The position numbers were made by a program, and so were the translations under genes. A DNA stretch of 64,000 bases from an uncultured archaeon (GTDB lineage: Archaea; Nanobdellota; Nanobdellia; Pacearchaeales; GW2011-AR1). The stretch spans positions 1-64,000 of the forward strand of contig CALJLT010000032.1 in the NCBI GenBank assembly GCA_937982425.1, given 5' to 3'. Numbering within the stretch: position 1 is the stretch's first letter; every line of letters starts with the position of its first letter. Of the stretch, positions 1 through 8,449 are shown piece after piece. The notes under the pieces are model-generated. The model was not told the DNA's origin. It worked only from the letters and a program-made list of their open reading frames with translations, and made no database searches.

Positions 1-46
1 ACCACCGAGATCTACACTCTTTCCCTACACGACGCTCTTCCGATCT
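1..46 (+). other. Illumina sequencing adapter remnant
   Basis: The first 46 bases match the 3' part of the Illumina universal (P5/TruSeq) adapter and end in the characteristic GCTCTTCCGATCT. This is library sequence, not genome. It shows that the window starts at a contig end and that biological sequence begins at about position 47. Confidence 0.97.
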
Positions 47-189
47 GAAGTTTTACTTCTTAATTTTTCTAAAAAAATTTGTGCATCTTTTTCAAAATTT
101 AAATTTTGAAATAAATTTAATACTTTTTCCTCTAAAATTATATTTTTCTCTTTACAAAAATCCAAAATTGCTTTGTTTTTTTCTTGCAT
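47..189 (-). CDS. polB: DNA polymerase D small subunit DP1, N-terminal fragment
   Basis: An open frame on the minus strand starts at an ATG at 189 and runs without a stop into the adapter. It gives about 47 residues beginning MQEKNKAILDFCKEKNII. The helical N-terminal segment and the position immediately downstream of orc1/cdc6 (6 bp gap) match the conserved archaeal orc1-polB pair, where polB encodes the small, exonuclease-bearing subunit of family D polymerase. The catalytic part is missing because the contig ends. The call rests mainly on context and N-terminal character; it is too short for certainty. Confidence 0.6.
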
Positions 190-195
190 TTCAAA

Positions 196-1428
196 TTAAC
201 CATAATTTAAACTTAAGGAAATTATCTCTCTTACTTGGGGTAAAATAGAAGGGTTGATTGCTAATTTAATTTCTCTCATCCTTCCTCCTCTTCCTTTAGA
301 AATAACCCTCACATTAATTATTCCTAACATGTCAAATTCTTGAATTATATCTCCTACCCTTCTTTGAGTTAAGGGCTCCAATTTATATTTTTTACAAAAA
401 TTTAAATAATCATTATAAATTTCTCCTGTAAAAAAAGATTCATTTTTTCTTTCCTCTGAAAATTTAATTATAGAATTCAAAACAATTTGGAATTGTTTCG
501 GGTGACTTGAAATTACATCTAAAATTTTATCCCTTTCTATTTTTCTTTTAGCTTCATCTATATGCAAAAGAGTTATTTTATCTTGATTTGATCTCTCAGC
601 TAGTTCTGCTGAAACTCTTAATAAATCCAAAGCTCTCCTAACATCTCCTGATTCTCTTGCAGCATAAGCCGCACATTTAGCTATAACTCCCCCTCCTAAA
701 ACTCCTTCTTTAAATGCTCCTCCTACTCTTTTTAATAAAATATCCTGAATTTGGATGGCATTATAAGGAGGGAAAACTATTTCTTCTTCTGATAAAGAAC
801 TTTTAACCCTCGGATCAATATTATCTAAAAAAGTTAAATCATTAGAAATTCCCACTATAGATATTTGAGAGTAAGATAATTCAGAATTTAACCTGGTGAG
901 ATTGTATAAAAAATTATTTGAAATTTTTTTAACTATTTGATCTATTTCGTCCAAAATTAAAACAACTAATTGTTTTTTATTATCAATAAGTTCTATAAAT
1001 CTAGTGTATACCGTTTGGGTTGGAAGTCCTGTTGCTGGAACTTCCCCTCCTAATTGATTTATTAATTCAGCTAAAATTCTATATTCTGTATCTGCCACTT
1101 GCTTTAGTTTACAATTTAAATAATAAATTTTTAATTCAAAATTAGAATCATTTGATTTTACTTTTCTTTTTTCTAATGCATCTTTTACCTTAAGAATAGA
1201 TAAAGTTTTACCTGTCCCAGTATTTCCATACAAAAAAAGGTTACTTGTCTTTTCCCCCCTTAAAACAGGAGCTAATATAGAAGCAATTTGCCTAATCTGC
1301 TCACTTCTATGAGGAACATCTTCTGGTTTATAATTGGAAAGCAAAAAAGTTTTATCTTTAAAAATCTTATTTTCACTAAAATTATCAAAAATTTCTTCTA
1401 AATCTTTTTTTATAAAATCTTCTTCCAT
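196..1428 (-). CDS. cdc6: Orc1/Cdc6 replication initiator ATPase
   Basis: This 410-residue protein is an AAA+ ATPase of the archaeal Orc1/Cdc6 family, which binds origin recognition boxes and loads the MCM helicase. Walker A GNTGTGKT lies at about residues 68-75 and Walker B with DEID at about 160-163. The sensor-2-like segment ESGDVRRALDLLR is near residue 255, and a C-terminal winged helix (QRRVGDIIQEFDMLGIINV) follows. The length is normal for the family. The gene is followed after 6 bp by the DP1 start, so the two are probably cotranscribed. Its upstream region (1429-1945) carries probable origin recognition boxes, the usual placement for an archaeal origin next to its initiator gene. Confidence 0.96.
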   Translation of the reverse strand: MEEDFIKKDLEEIFDNFSENKIFKDKTFLLSNYKPEDVPHRSEQIRQIASILAPVLRGEKTSNLFLYGNTGTGKTLSILKVKDALEKRKVKSNDSNFELKIYYLNCKLKQVADTEYRILAELINQLGGEVPATGLPTQTVYTRFIELIDNKKQLVVLILDEIDQIVKKISNNFLYNLTRLNSELSYSQISIVGISNDLTFLDNIDPRVKSSLSEEEIVFPPYNAIQIQDILLKRVGGAFKEGVLGGGVIAKCAAYAARESGDVRRALDLLRVSAELAERSNQDKITLLHIDEAKRKIERDKILDVISSHPKQFQIVLNSIIKFSEERKNESFFTGEIYNDYLNFCKKYKLEPLTQRRVGDIIQEFDMLGIINVRVISKGRGGRMREIKLAINPSILPQVREIISLSLNYG

Positions 1429-1585
1429 TTTAATTTTAACTCATCCCTTTATATAAAGTTTTATATATAAAAATTATCTTATCTCTCACAGGTCTATTTC
1501 TCTTGGAAAAAAAGAATTTTAATTTTCATCTCTCGATAAAAATTAAAATTTTATTTAAATAGTTATGACTACTTATTAAGAATTA

Positions 1586-1605
1586 CACCTTTGTTTCTAA
1601 TGGAA
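1586..1605 (-). promoter_or_regulatory. Origin recognition box (ORB-like), minus orientation
   Basis: On the minus strand this reads TTCCATTAGAAACAAAGGTG. It agrees at 17 of 20 positions with the remembered core TTCCAGTGGAAACAAAGGGG bound by archaeal Orc1/Cdc6. It faces away from the AT-rich tract opposite to the box at 1775. Confidence 0.65.
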
Positions 1606-1661
1606 AAAACAATTTTTTAAAGAAAAGGAAGAGATTATTCTTCTTATTCTTCTTATAACCT

Positions 1662-1692
<31 letters not shown>

Positions 1693-1774
1693 TATTATAA
1701 CTACTAATAAATTAATATAAAAATTTTTAAGCACAATTTTAAAAAGTAAAAAAACAAAAATTAAAAACCAAAAA

Positions 1775-1797
1775 GTTCCAAAAGAAATAAAGGGGAC
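1775..1797 (+). promoter_or_regulatory. Origin recognition box (ORB-like), plus orientation
   Basis: It begins GTTCCAAAAGAAATAAAGGG. It keeps the GTTCCA, GAAA and AAAGGGG blocks of the ORB core and differs mainly in the three bases between GTTCCA and GAAA. Its orientation is inverted relative to the box at 1586-1605, about 170 bp away. Confidence 0.65.
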
Positions 1798-1945
1798 ACA
1801 CTTACATAAATATAAATTATAACAAAGCTCTTTAGTTTATATATTTTTTATGTAATTATAAAGTAATATATTTTTCCTAAATAGAAAGAAAGAGTATAAA
1901 TTTGTAAATATAAATTTATAAGATTATAAATTTTATATAAAGCAA

Positions 1946-2470
1946 ATGAAAGAAATTAATCAATCTTATGAAGAAAGGGATATTAAGCTGCTATTGTTTT
2001 GTGCACGTCATAGAGACAGAGGAGGTATATAATTTCCAAAATCTGATTTTGGATTGGCTTTTTCCTCTATATTAATAAGATCCAAGGATATATATTCTTT
2101 TTCAGAAAAATTAAACCCAGAATTATTTAAAGATACTCTTTTTATGAATAATTTAAATAAATTTTTGTATAATTTTCATAACTTAAATTGGTTAATTTCA
2201 AAAGAAGATAATAATTATTTTTTATTAAAGAAGAGATGGGACGAGAAAATCTTTTTTAATTTTAAGTTAAGATTAGCGGAACAAGATTTAACAAGACGCC
2301 TAAATTCTTATTTTGGAAGAGAAATATCTGATTTAGTAATAGTTCCAAAAGGGCAAACATTATTCAAAGAAAAAGATGAAAATTCTGGAAGAGTAGTAGT
2401 TATACATAACGATCAAACAGAAAAAAGTAAATCTTTAATTAATTTCTTTCAAAAAGAGGTTTTTAGATAA
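1946..2470 (+). pseudogene. Unknown protein gene interrupted by an in-frame stop
   Basis: An ATG at 1946 opens a 28-codon frame ending at TAA 2030-2032. The same frame then continues open from 2033 to the stop at 2470, so the two parts read as one gene split by a nonsense codon. The downstream part has only a TTG (2054) as an early start. The second part is a basic, mixed alpha/beta sequence of about 138 residues containing SYFGREISDLVIVPKGQTLF; I do not recognise the family. Possible explanations are a real pseudogene, a sequencing error, or two separate genes. No evidence supports stop-codon recoding. Confidence 0.5.
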
Positions 2471-2581
2471 ATTTTAAGTAAATTTTTGAATAACCAATTA
2501 AAATAGGGTCAACAAAAAATCAACTAAAATTATATCTTTTTGTAGAGATAAGTTTATAAAGAAATTCAAATTAAACATATT

Positions 2582-2842
2582 ATGCAAAAAGAAAAGATAC
2601 CTTATAGTGTAATTATAAGCAAAATGATCGTAACAAAAGAAGGAAAAAGATTGGGTTTTGTTAAAGATGTAACATTCGAAACAAAATCAGGAGAGTTAAT
2701 AAATTTAGTTGTAAAAGATTCGACAATGTACACAAAAAACCTTAACTTAGAAAGATCAAGTTCAAACGAATTATTAATCCCATATAGTTCTATCATCGCA
2801 ATTGGGGATTTTGTAATTGTTTCAGAAGAAGATTTAATTTAA
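2582..2842 (+). CDS. PRC-barrel domain protein
   Basis: This small protein of 86 residues has the PRC-barrel pattern: a short beta strand, then KEGKRLGFVKDVTFETKSGE followed by LINLVV and a closing IPYSSIIAIGDFVIVSEE. Archaeal stand-alone PRC-barrels of this size are common; they are linked to RNA metabolism, and some DPANN and euryarchaeal members to division (CdpB-type). Which role applies here cannot be told from the sequence. It is followed 34 bp later by another small gene on the same strand. Confidence 0.85.
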   Translation: MQKEKIPYSVIISKMIVTKEGKRLGFVKDVTFETKSGELINLVVKDSTMYTKNLNLERSSSNELLIPYSSIIAIGDFVIVSEEDLI

Positions 2843-2875
2843 TACCCAAATCTTTAAAAACTAATTAAAATTTTA

Positions 2876-3298
2876 ATGAATATGAGATTAATTGGATTTA
2901 ATTTTAATAAAATTCTTGCAGAAAGAATAGAAAGTATAAAAGAACCACCAAAAGTGAGTAATTCAATAGATATAAGAGAAATAAAAGAGTTAAAATCTGA
3001 AATTTTAAAATCAAAAGAAGTGCTTTTATCAGTAAAATTCAATTATAAAATAGAATATAATCCTCAAATAGCAAAATTAGAATTTGAAGGAGAATTAATC
3101 CTTTCTTTAGATAGTAAGGAAGAAATAGAGAGAGTTTTAAAAGAATGGAAAAATAAAAAATTGAATGAAGAATTTCAAATAAAATTATTTAATTTAATTT
3201 TAATAAAATCAAACATAAAAGCAGTTTCTTTAGAAGAAGAGTTAAATCTTCCTCTTCATTTCCAAATGCCCATGTTAAAAAAAGGCAAAAAAGAATAA
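2876..3298 (+). CDS. Conserved archaeal hypothetical protein
   Basis: The predicted protein is 140 residues with no signal peptide or membrane segment. After a short N-terminal part (GFNFNKILAERIE) comes a lysine- and glutamate-rich helix, then beta-rich segments (VLLSVKFNYKIEYNPQIAKLEFEG without a catalytic motif). It ends in a helix with the tail LEEELNLPLHFQMPMLK. The strand pattern and proline-containing tail recall small archaeal proteins with a SecB-like fold, but I cannot confirm this. A second in-frame ATG (2882) is possible as the start. Function unknown. Confidence 0.7.
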   Translation: MNMRLIGFNFNKILAERIESIKEPPKVSNSIDIREIKELKSEILKSKEVLLSVKFNYKIEYNPQIAKLEFEGELILSLDSKEEIERVLKEWKNKKLNEEFQIKLFNLILIKSNIKAVSLEEELNLPLHFQMPMLKKGKKE

Positions 3299-3338
3299 TT
3301 TAAAGAATATTTTTAAATAAGATGCTCTTTTTGATTTA

Positions 3339-3614
3339 ATGAAGATTTCTACAAAGAAAAAGCAAAAAATTTTAGAACACGTTTTGTTTTACTTATATAG
3401 TAAAAATCCAGAGCCTCTTTTTACATCCTACATAGCTCAAGAGTTAGCAAGAGATGAAGAATATACAAAAAAATTACTTTTAGAATTGAAGGAAAGAAAC
3501 TTGGTTTTAGAAGTTAAAAAGAATAAAGAGGGAAAAGTTTATCTTAGAAGATCAAGGTGGAGATTATCTAATGAAGCATTTAAGAGGTATGATTCTTCTC
3601 AAAAAAGGAACTAA
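3339..3614 (+). CDS. Winged-helix DNA-binding protein
   Basis: This 91-residue basic protein has the layout of a small archaeal winged helix: helix 1 (QKILEHVLFYLYSK), a loop, helix 2 and a recognition helix (EEYTKKLLLELKERNLVLEVKK), then a beta wing (KVYLRRSRWRLSNEAFKRY). It is a likely transcription regulator. It sits in a run of small plus-strand genes and just upstream of another winged-helix protein gene at 3650. Confidence 0.75.
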   Translation: MKISTKKKQKILEHVLFYLYSKNPEPLFTSYIAQELARDEEYTKKLLLELKERNLVLEVKKNKEGKVYLRRSRWRLSNEAFKRYDSSQKRN

Positions 3615-3649
3615 AACTACTTTTTATTTATATTAATTTTTTTAAACTA

Positions 3650-4369
<720 letters not shown>

Positions 4370-4507
4370 TTATTCTTTTTAACGAATAACTTTTAAAATT
4401 CTTTAAAAGGAAATCTTTTTCAATTTTTAAGGCCTAAAAACAGAGATTTTTAGTTTTTATTCCAAAAGCAAACCCTCTCTTTCTCTCAAAATTAAATAAA
4501 TTTTAAA

Positions 4508-5116
4508 TCATTTTTTATTTTTAACACTCACTTTTTGTTTTTTTATAAGTTTTTCTTTAATATTTTGAGGAATATATACTCTTTTTTTGCCATTTTGTTC
4601 TATTTGTTCAAATATTAAACCCTCACTTTTCGATTTTATTGCATTAATTTGACCTCTGATGGTGCTTTTTTCCTTACCCAGCATGGCCGCAAGATCATCA
4701 TAGCTGAGTTTTAAGTCTGAATTTAAAAGTGACAAAAGTATAACTCTCTCACTTAGAGAAAATTGGTTTAAATTTGGTGTTTGAACACCTGTTTGAACAC
4801 CTGTTTGAACACCATAAACAGCTGTTTGTTCTTCAAACAAGGGGTTGTTTGTTTTAAACGGCTGTTTAAACAGGTTTCTTTTTTGAGCACCTTGGGTGAG
4901 AGAAAAAATATTTTTAAGATTATCAATCTCTTCTTTAATCGAAGACAATTCCTCTTTTAAATCAATAATTTGTTGTTTATTTGTATTTTTTTCAGAATCA
5001 AGGTGTTTGATCCATTCGCTTATAGATAAAATATCCTTTTTAACAGAATCAAAACCTTTTTTTGTTTCATCTCTAACTTCCTGGACTCTTTTTTTTCCAA
5101 TAATAAACCAAAACAT
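4508..5116 (-). CDS. Coiled-coil / VQTG-repeat linker / winged-helix protein
   Basis: The product is 202 residues. A hydrophobic N-terminus (MFWFIIGKKR) leads to a coiled coil at about 15-70, a linker with VQTGVQTGVQTP at about 102-113, and a winged-helix domain at about 117-185 (SLSERVILLSLLNSDLKLSYD, then LAAMLGKEKSTIRGQINAIK) with a basic tail. It converges on the similar gene at 3650-4369. The linker repeat is encoded by a 12-bp tandem repeat containing the near-palindrome TGTTCAAACA. A perfect TGTTTAAACA palindrome occurs in the coding region (4863-4872) and in the upstream region (5272-5281), which suggests autoregulation. Confidence 0.8.
   Translation of the reverse strand: MFWFIIGKKRVQEVRDETKKGFDSVKKDILSISEWIKHLDSEKNTNKQQIIDLKEELSSIKEEIDNLKNIFSLTQGAQKRNLFKQPFKTNNPLFEEQTAVYGVQTGVQTGVQTPNLNQFSLSERVILLSLLNSDLKLSYDDLAAMLGKEKSTIRGQINAIKSKSEGLIFEQIEQNGKKRVYIPQNIKEKLIKKQKVSVKNKK
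4779..4813 (-). repeat. 12-bp tandem repeat encoding VQTG
   Basis: Nearly three copies of the plus-strand unit GTTTGAACACCT lie in frame in the gene at 4508-5116. On the minus strand each unit carries TGTTCAAACA, one base away from the perfect palindrome TGTTTAAACA found nearby. The repeat changes length in multiples of three, so unlike (GACA)8 it would not shift the frame. Confidence 0.95.
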
Positions 5117-5261
5117 AATACTTGAAAGAAGGTTTTATTTAAAAACATTTCTCTTTATAGAGGGTTTTTAATCTTTTTTTATCTAAAATCTAAGGTTATA
5201 AAAGGGAGAGAAAAAAAGATTTTATTTCAATAAAAATAAGAATAAATTTTAAAATAAACAA

Positions 5262-5295
5262 CCAAACAGGCTGTTTAAACACCATTAAACAGCCA
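5262..5295. promoter_or_regulatory. Putative operator: TGTTTAAACA palindrome cluster
   Basis: About 150 bp upstream of the start of the minus-strand regulator gene (5116), GGCTGTTTAAACA occurs at 5269-5281. It is flanked by related half sites (CCAAACAGG before, TTAAACAGCC after). The identical GGCTGTTTAAACA occurs inside the gene at 4860-4872. A repeated palindrome near a winged-helix gene suggests a binding site for its product; this is inference. Confidence 0.4.
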
Positions 5296-5384
5296 TAAAC
5301 AACAACGAACTATTAAATAACGAAGAGAAAACATAAAAGAAAATATATGAAAAAATATAAAAATTAATTGTTAAGAAAAGATTA

Positions 5385-5413
5385 AATTAAGGTAACCTAA
5401 GTGAAATAAATTT
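5385..5413 (+). repeat. 29-bp direct repeat, copy 1
   Basis: The sequence contains AATTAAGGTAACCTAAGT followed by AAATAAATTT. It is the same as copy 2 at 5635-5663 except for one base. The core AGGTAACCT is a palindrome. Confidence 0.9.
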
Positions 5414-5634
5414 AAATTTTTCAAAAGAGAAGGGGTTTTTTAGATTAGTTTTATTTCAAAAAAGAAAAATCTTCTTTTAGTTTTATGAAGAATCCTTTAA
5501 ATGAAAAAAAAGGAAAGGGGAGATTCAAATGTCCTAAATAAAAGAGAAAAACAAAAAAAATTCGCACAAAACAAAAAAAGAAATTAAAAAGTTCGTACTA
5601 AGAAATATTTTGTTTAAAAAAGAAATAAAAATTT

Positions 5635-5663
5635 AATTAAGGTAACCTAAGTAAAATAAATTT
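5635..5663 (+). repeat. 29-bp direct repeat, copy 2
   Basis: This is the second copy of the repeat at 5385-5413, 28 of 29 bases identical and spaced exactly 250 bp start to start, with the same AGGTAACCT palindromic core. Confidence 0.9.
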
Positions 5664-5757
5664 TTTTGTGGTTTAAAATAGAAGCGATCTTCAGCAAAAA
5701 ACAAAAAAGACTCTTTTAAAAGTAAAAATTGATAAAAAGCAATCTAAAAGGGCAAAA

Positions 5758-5783
5758 GTTCGTATAAGGTATATTGTGCGAAC
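5758..5783 (+). repeat. Inverted repeat GTTCG...CGAAC
   Basis: GTTCG at 5758-5762 pairs with CGAAC at 5779-5783 around a 16-nt AT-rich centre. Similar GTTCGTAC words occur alone at about 5591 and 6960. It may be an operator or an RNA hairpin. No function is assigned. Confidence 0.45.
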
Positions 5784-6041
5784 AGCGTCGATAAACCAAA
5801 AAGATAGCAAAATTTTTTAAAAAAATAAGGAAATTCTAAAACTAAAAAAACAAGCCAAAACTAAAAAAATTTTCTAAAAAAGGAAAAGAAAAGTACAAAA
5901 AAGGAACAAAAAGTGAGAGTTAACTTTTAATATGCCTCATTTTGGTATTTTAAAGATTTAAATAAGGGTAAAGGGAATTTTTCTTTACACCGAATAAGTA
6001 ATTTTCAAAAAATTTAAGAACAAAACCGCTCTAAAGAATTA

Positions 6042-6776
6042 ATGATTGAAGAATTAATTTTAGCAGTTGTCCAGGGCATAACTGAGTTTTTACCAATATC
6101 TTCTTCAGGACACTTAAGCTTGATATCTAATTTAATTTCTGAGCCAGATCTTTTTTTTATGGTAACCCTTCATTTTGCTTCTTTAATCGCGGTTCTCGTT
6201 TTTTTAAGAAAAGATTTATTTGAATTTAAAAAAATAAAAGACAAAAAAATACAAAAAAAAATAAAATATATATTTTTAGGAATTTTACCTGCAGGCTTGT
6301 TCGGTTTTTTCTTTTCAAATTTAGTTGAATCTACCTTAACCAATTTCCTTTTTTTAGGCTCAGGGTTTCTTCTTACAACTCTATTTTTATTTTCAACAAA
6401 ATTAAAAAAAGGGCATCTTAAGATAAATGCAAGAAATTCTTTTTTAATAGGATTAGTTCAAGTCTTGGCACTTTTTCCAGGAGTATCTAGGAGCGGGGTA
6501 ACAACCTCCTTTGCAATTTTTAAAAAAATAAATCCCTTAGAAGCAGGAAAATTTTCTTTTTTAATTTTTATTCCCTTGATGTTTGGAGCTTTATTTTCAG
6601 AAATAAGTAATTTCTATTTTAATTGGACAATTTTATTTTCCTTTTTAATTTGTTTTATGGTTAGTCTATTTTCTTTGAATCTTTTCTTTAGGATAATTAA
6701 AAAAGGAAATTTTTGGCTTTTTGGTTTTTGGACAATAGCCATGTCTTTTTTAAGTTTTTATCTTTATTTTAGTTAA
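6042..6776 (+). CDS. uppP: Undecaprenyl-diphosphatase family (UppP/BacA)
   Basis: A 244-residue polytopic membrane protein. The two family signatures are present: EFLPISSSGH at residues 15-24 and PGVSRSG at about 146-152. These form the active site that removes a phosphate from polyprenyl diphosphate. In an archaeon the likely substrate is a dolichyl-type diphosphate released in glycan synthesis, which fits the glycan locus and aglB further along. It is slightly shorter than bacterial UppP (about 270). A 46-residue membrane protein gene follows. Confidence 0.93.
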   Translation: MIEELILAVVQGITEFLPISSSGHLSLISNLISEPDLFFMVTLHFASLIAVLVFLRKDLFEFKKIKDKKIQKKIKYIFLGILPAGLFGFFFSNLVESTLTNFLFLGSGFLLTTLFLFSTKLKKGHLKINARNSFLIGLVQVLALFPGVSRSGVTTSFAIFKKINPLEAGKFSFLIFIPLMFGALFSEISNFYFNWTILFSFLICFMVSLFSLNLFFRIIKKGNFWLFGFWTIAMSFLSFYLYFS

Positions 6777-6806
6777 GATTAAATACACCCCTTCATTTAA
6801 GAGGGT

Positions 6807-6947
6807 ATGAAGAATTTTAAAGTAGTTATTTTTTCTTTAATTGCAGTAATTTTTCTTTTTTTAACATTCACAATAGATTGGATTTTTATAGCCGGTGCAT
6901 TAATTTTTATGTACTTAAATCAGAGAGAGTTATTTGGGCATCAATAA
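6807..6947 (+). CDS. Small two-helix membrane protein
   Basis: A short frame of 46 codons lies between uppP and the HAD gene. The product begins MKNFKVVIFSLIAVIFLF and has two hydrophobic stretches (about residues 5-20 and 25-36) with a polar tail (NQRELFGHQ). The ATG follows GAGGGT, a plausible ribosome-binding site, and the gene is on the same strand as both neighbours. No family recognised. Confidence 0.6.
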   Translation: MKNFKVVIFSLIAVIFLFLTFTIDWIFIAGALIFMYLNQRELFGHQ

Positions 6948-6977
6948 GTTATTAAATAAGTTCGTACAATCTATTTT

Positions 6978-7610
6978 ATGAAAGGGGCAATAAAGGCGAT
7001 TGTATTTGATATTGGAGGGGTTCTGCAAATAAATTTTTCAAAAAGAAAAAACAAAGACCAGACACATGTTTCAGGGGTGCACGAAATAATTGCAAAAAAA
7101 CTAGGAACTTCAATTGACCAATATTTTGATGCGATAGATTCTTCATATGTGAAGTCTATGGAAGGAAAAATCAGCGAAAAGAAACTTCTGGAAACATTTT
7201 CTAAAAATTTAAAAACCCCTAAAGAAAAAATAAAAAAACTATATTATTTTGCTTATAAAAAAAGGTTTAAGTTAAACAAACCATTATTAAGGTTAGCTTT
7301 AAAATTAAAAGAAGAAGGATACAAAATTTCGATTTTATCAGATCAATGGCATTTATCAAAAAAAGCACACGTCCCAAAAAAATTTTATTTATATTTTAAA
7401 CCACTTCTTCTTTCTTGTGACGTAGGTTTTAGAAAACCAAACGAAGAAGTTTACAGGCTTCTTCTCAAAAAATTAAAACTATTGCCAAAAAATATACTTT
7501 TTATAGATAATCAAATTTGGAATGTTTTGGCTGCAGAAGAACAGGGGATGAATACAATTTTATTTAAAGATAACAAGGATTTTTTTAAAAAATTAAAAAA
7601 ATTCATTTAA
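6978..7610 (+). CDS. HAD-superfamily hydrolase
   Basis: This is a 210-residue protein with all four HAD motifs: the nucleophile motif VFDIGGVL (Asp11), motif II ILSDQWH, motif III lysine in FRKPNEEVY and motif IV LFIDNQIWNV near the C-terminus. The DxGG form of motif I, with Gly in place of the second Asp, occurs in YihX/epoxide-hydrolase-like HAD phosphatases. It is probably a small-molecule phosphatase; the substrate is unknown. The stop is followed 1 bp later by the ATG of the recombinase, so they are likely cotranscribed. Confidence 0.88.
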   Translation: MKGAIKAIVFDIGGVLQINFSKRKNKDQTHVSGVHEIIAKKLGTSIDQYFDAIDSSYVKSMEGKISEKKLLETFSKNLKTPKEKIKKLYYFAYKKRFKLNKPLLRLALKLKEEGYKISILSDQWHLSKKAHVPKKFYLYFKPLLLSCDVGFRKPNEEVYRLLLKKLKLLPKNILFIDNQIWNVLAAEEQGMNTILFKDNKDFFKKLKKFI

Positions 7611-7611
7611 A

Positions 7612-8448
7612 ATGGAAAAAGAAGAATTTTTAAAAAAGCTTGAAATAGAATTAAAAATCTCTAAAAATTCTAAGTATACTTTAAGAAATTATTTAAATTC
7701 AAACACCCAATTTTTTAATTATGTTCAAAAAAAGCCAAGAGAAATCTCAGCGGAAGATATAAAAATTTTTCTCGCAGAGAAGATGGAAAATAAATCTTCG
7801 ACTTCAATAATCTTATTTTTGTCCGCCTTAAGGTATGCATTTTCCACAATCTTGGATTTTGATCCCACCTCTAAAATAAAAAGACCAAAAAAAGAAAAAA
7901 AACTTCCAAGTGTGTTGACCAAGAAAGAAATTTTAGATTTAATAGGGGCAGTAAATAACAAAAAATCTAGATTAATAATCTCTTTTATTTATGCCTGTGG
8001 AATGAGGGTATCTGAATTAACAAAATTAAAAATATCTGATTTAGATTTTGAAGAAAAAATAGGTCAAATAAGACAAGCAAAGGGAAAAAAAGATAGAATT
8101 TTTAATATACCCCTTTTTTTAATGAATAAATTAAAAAGGCATGCAGAAAAACAGAAGGAATTTGGAAACACTTTTTTATTTTCAGGAAGAGAGGGGAAAA
8201 AAATGTCAGATAGAAATATACAAAAAATAGTAAAAAACGCAGCAAAAAAAGCAGGAATAAAAAAAGAAGTTCACACCCATACCCTTAGGCATTCTTTCGC
8301 AACTCATTTATTAGAACAAGATGTAGACATAAGAAAGATCCAAGAATTATTGGGGCATTCAGATTTGTCAACAACCCAAATTTATACTCATGTTTCAACA
8401 GAAGAATTAAAAAAGATAAAATCTCCCTTAGATACATTAATGAGTTAA
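7612..8448 (+). CDS. xerA: Tyrosine recombinase, XerA/XerC/D type
   Basis: The 278-residue protein has an N-terminal SAM-like core-binding domain (about 1-90) and a C-terminal catalytic domain. The full catalytic set is visible: Arg132 in CGMRVSELTKL, Lys157 in the hairpin QAKGKKDR, His223 and Arg226 in HTHTLRHSFATHLL, His249 in LLGHSDLSTT and nucleophile Tyr258 in TQIYTHVS. Size and completeness fit the archaeal chromosome dimer resolution enzyme rather than an element integrase. It sits about 6 kb from the probable origin. No dif site was identified. Confidence 0.93.
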   Translation: MEKEEFLKKLEIELKISKNSKYTLRNYLNSNTQFFNYVQKKPREISAEDIKIFLAEKMENKSSTSIILFLSALRYAFSTILDFDPTSKIKRPKKEKKLPSVLTKKEILDLIGAVNNKKSRLIISFIYACGMRVSELTKLKISDLDFEEKIGQIRQAKGKKDRIFNIPLFLMNKLKRHAEKQKEFGNTFLFSGREGKKMSDRNIQKIVKNAAKKAGIKKEVHTHTLRHSFATHLLEQDVDIRKIQELLGHSDLSTTQIYTHVSTEELKKIKSPLDTLMS

Positions 8449-8449
8449 A

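Larger units (their letters stand above)
5117..6041. other. Gene-free AT-rich region with short repeats
   Basis: About 925 bp with no convincing gene on either strand. It holds the TTTAAA palindrome cluster at 5262-5295, a 29-bp direct repeat (5385-5413 and 5635-5663) exactly 250 bp apart, several TTCGYAC words (about 5561, 5592, 5759) and an inverted repeat at 5758-5783. It is purine-rich on the plus strand and full of AAAAAA tracts. It could be a degraded gene, a regulatory region or a source of small RNA. Confidence 0.6.

Noticed and set aside
2030-2032. Stop-codon recoding
   Set aside because: No SECIS-like or pyrrolysine context was found. The codon is TAA, and a pseudogene or error is simpler.
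7612-8448. Integrase of the foreign block
   Set aside because: It is a complete Xer-type enzyme with archaeal codon use, away from the block and spaced with housekeeping genes.
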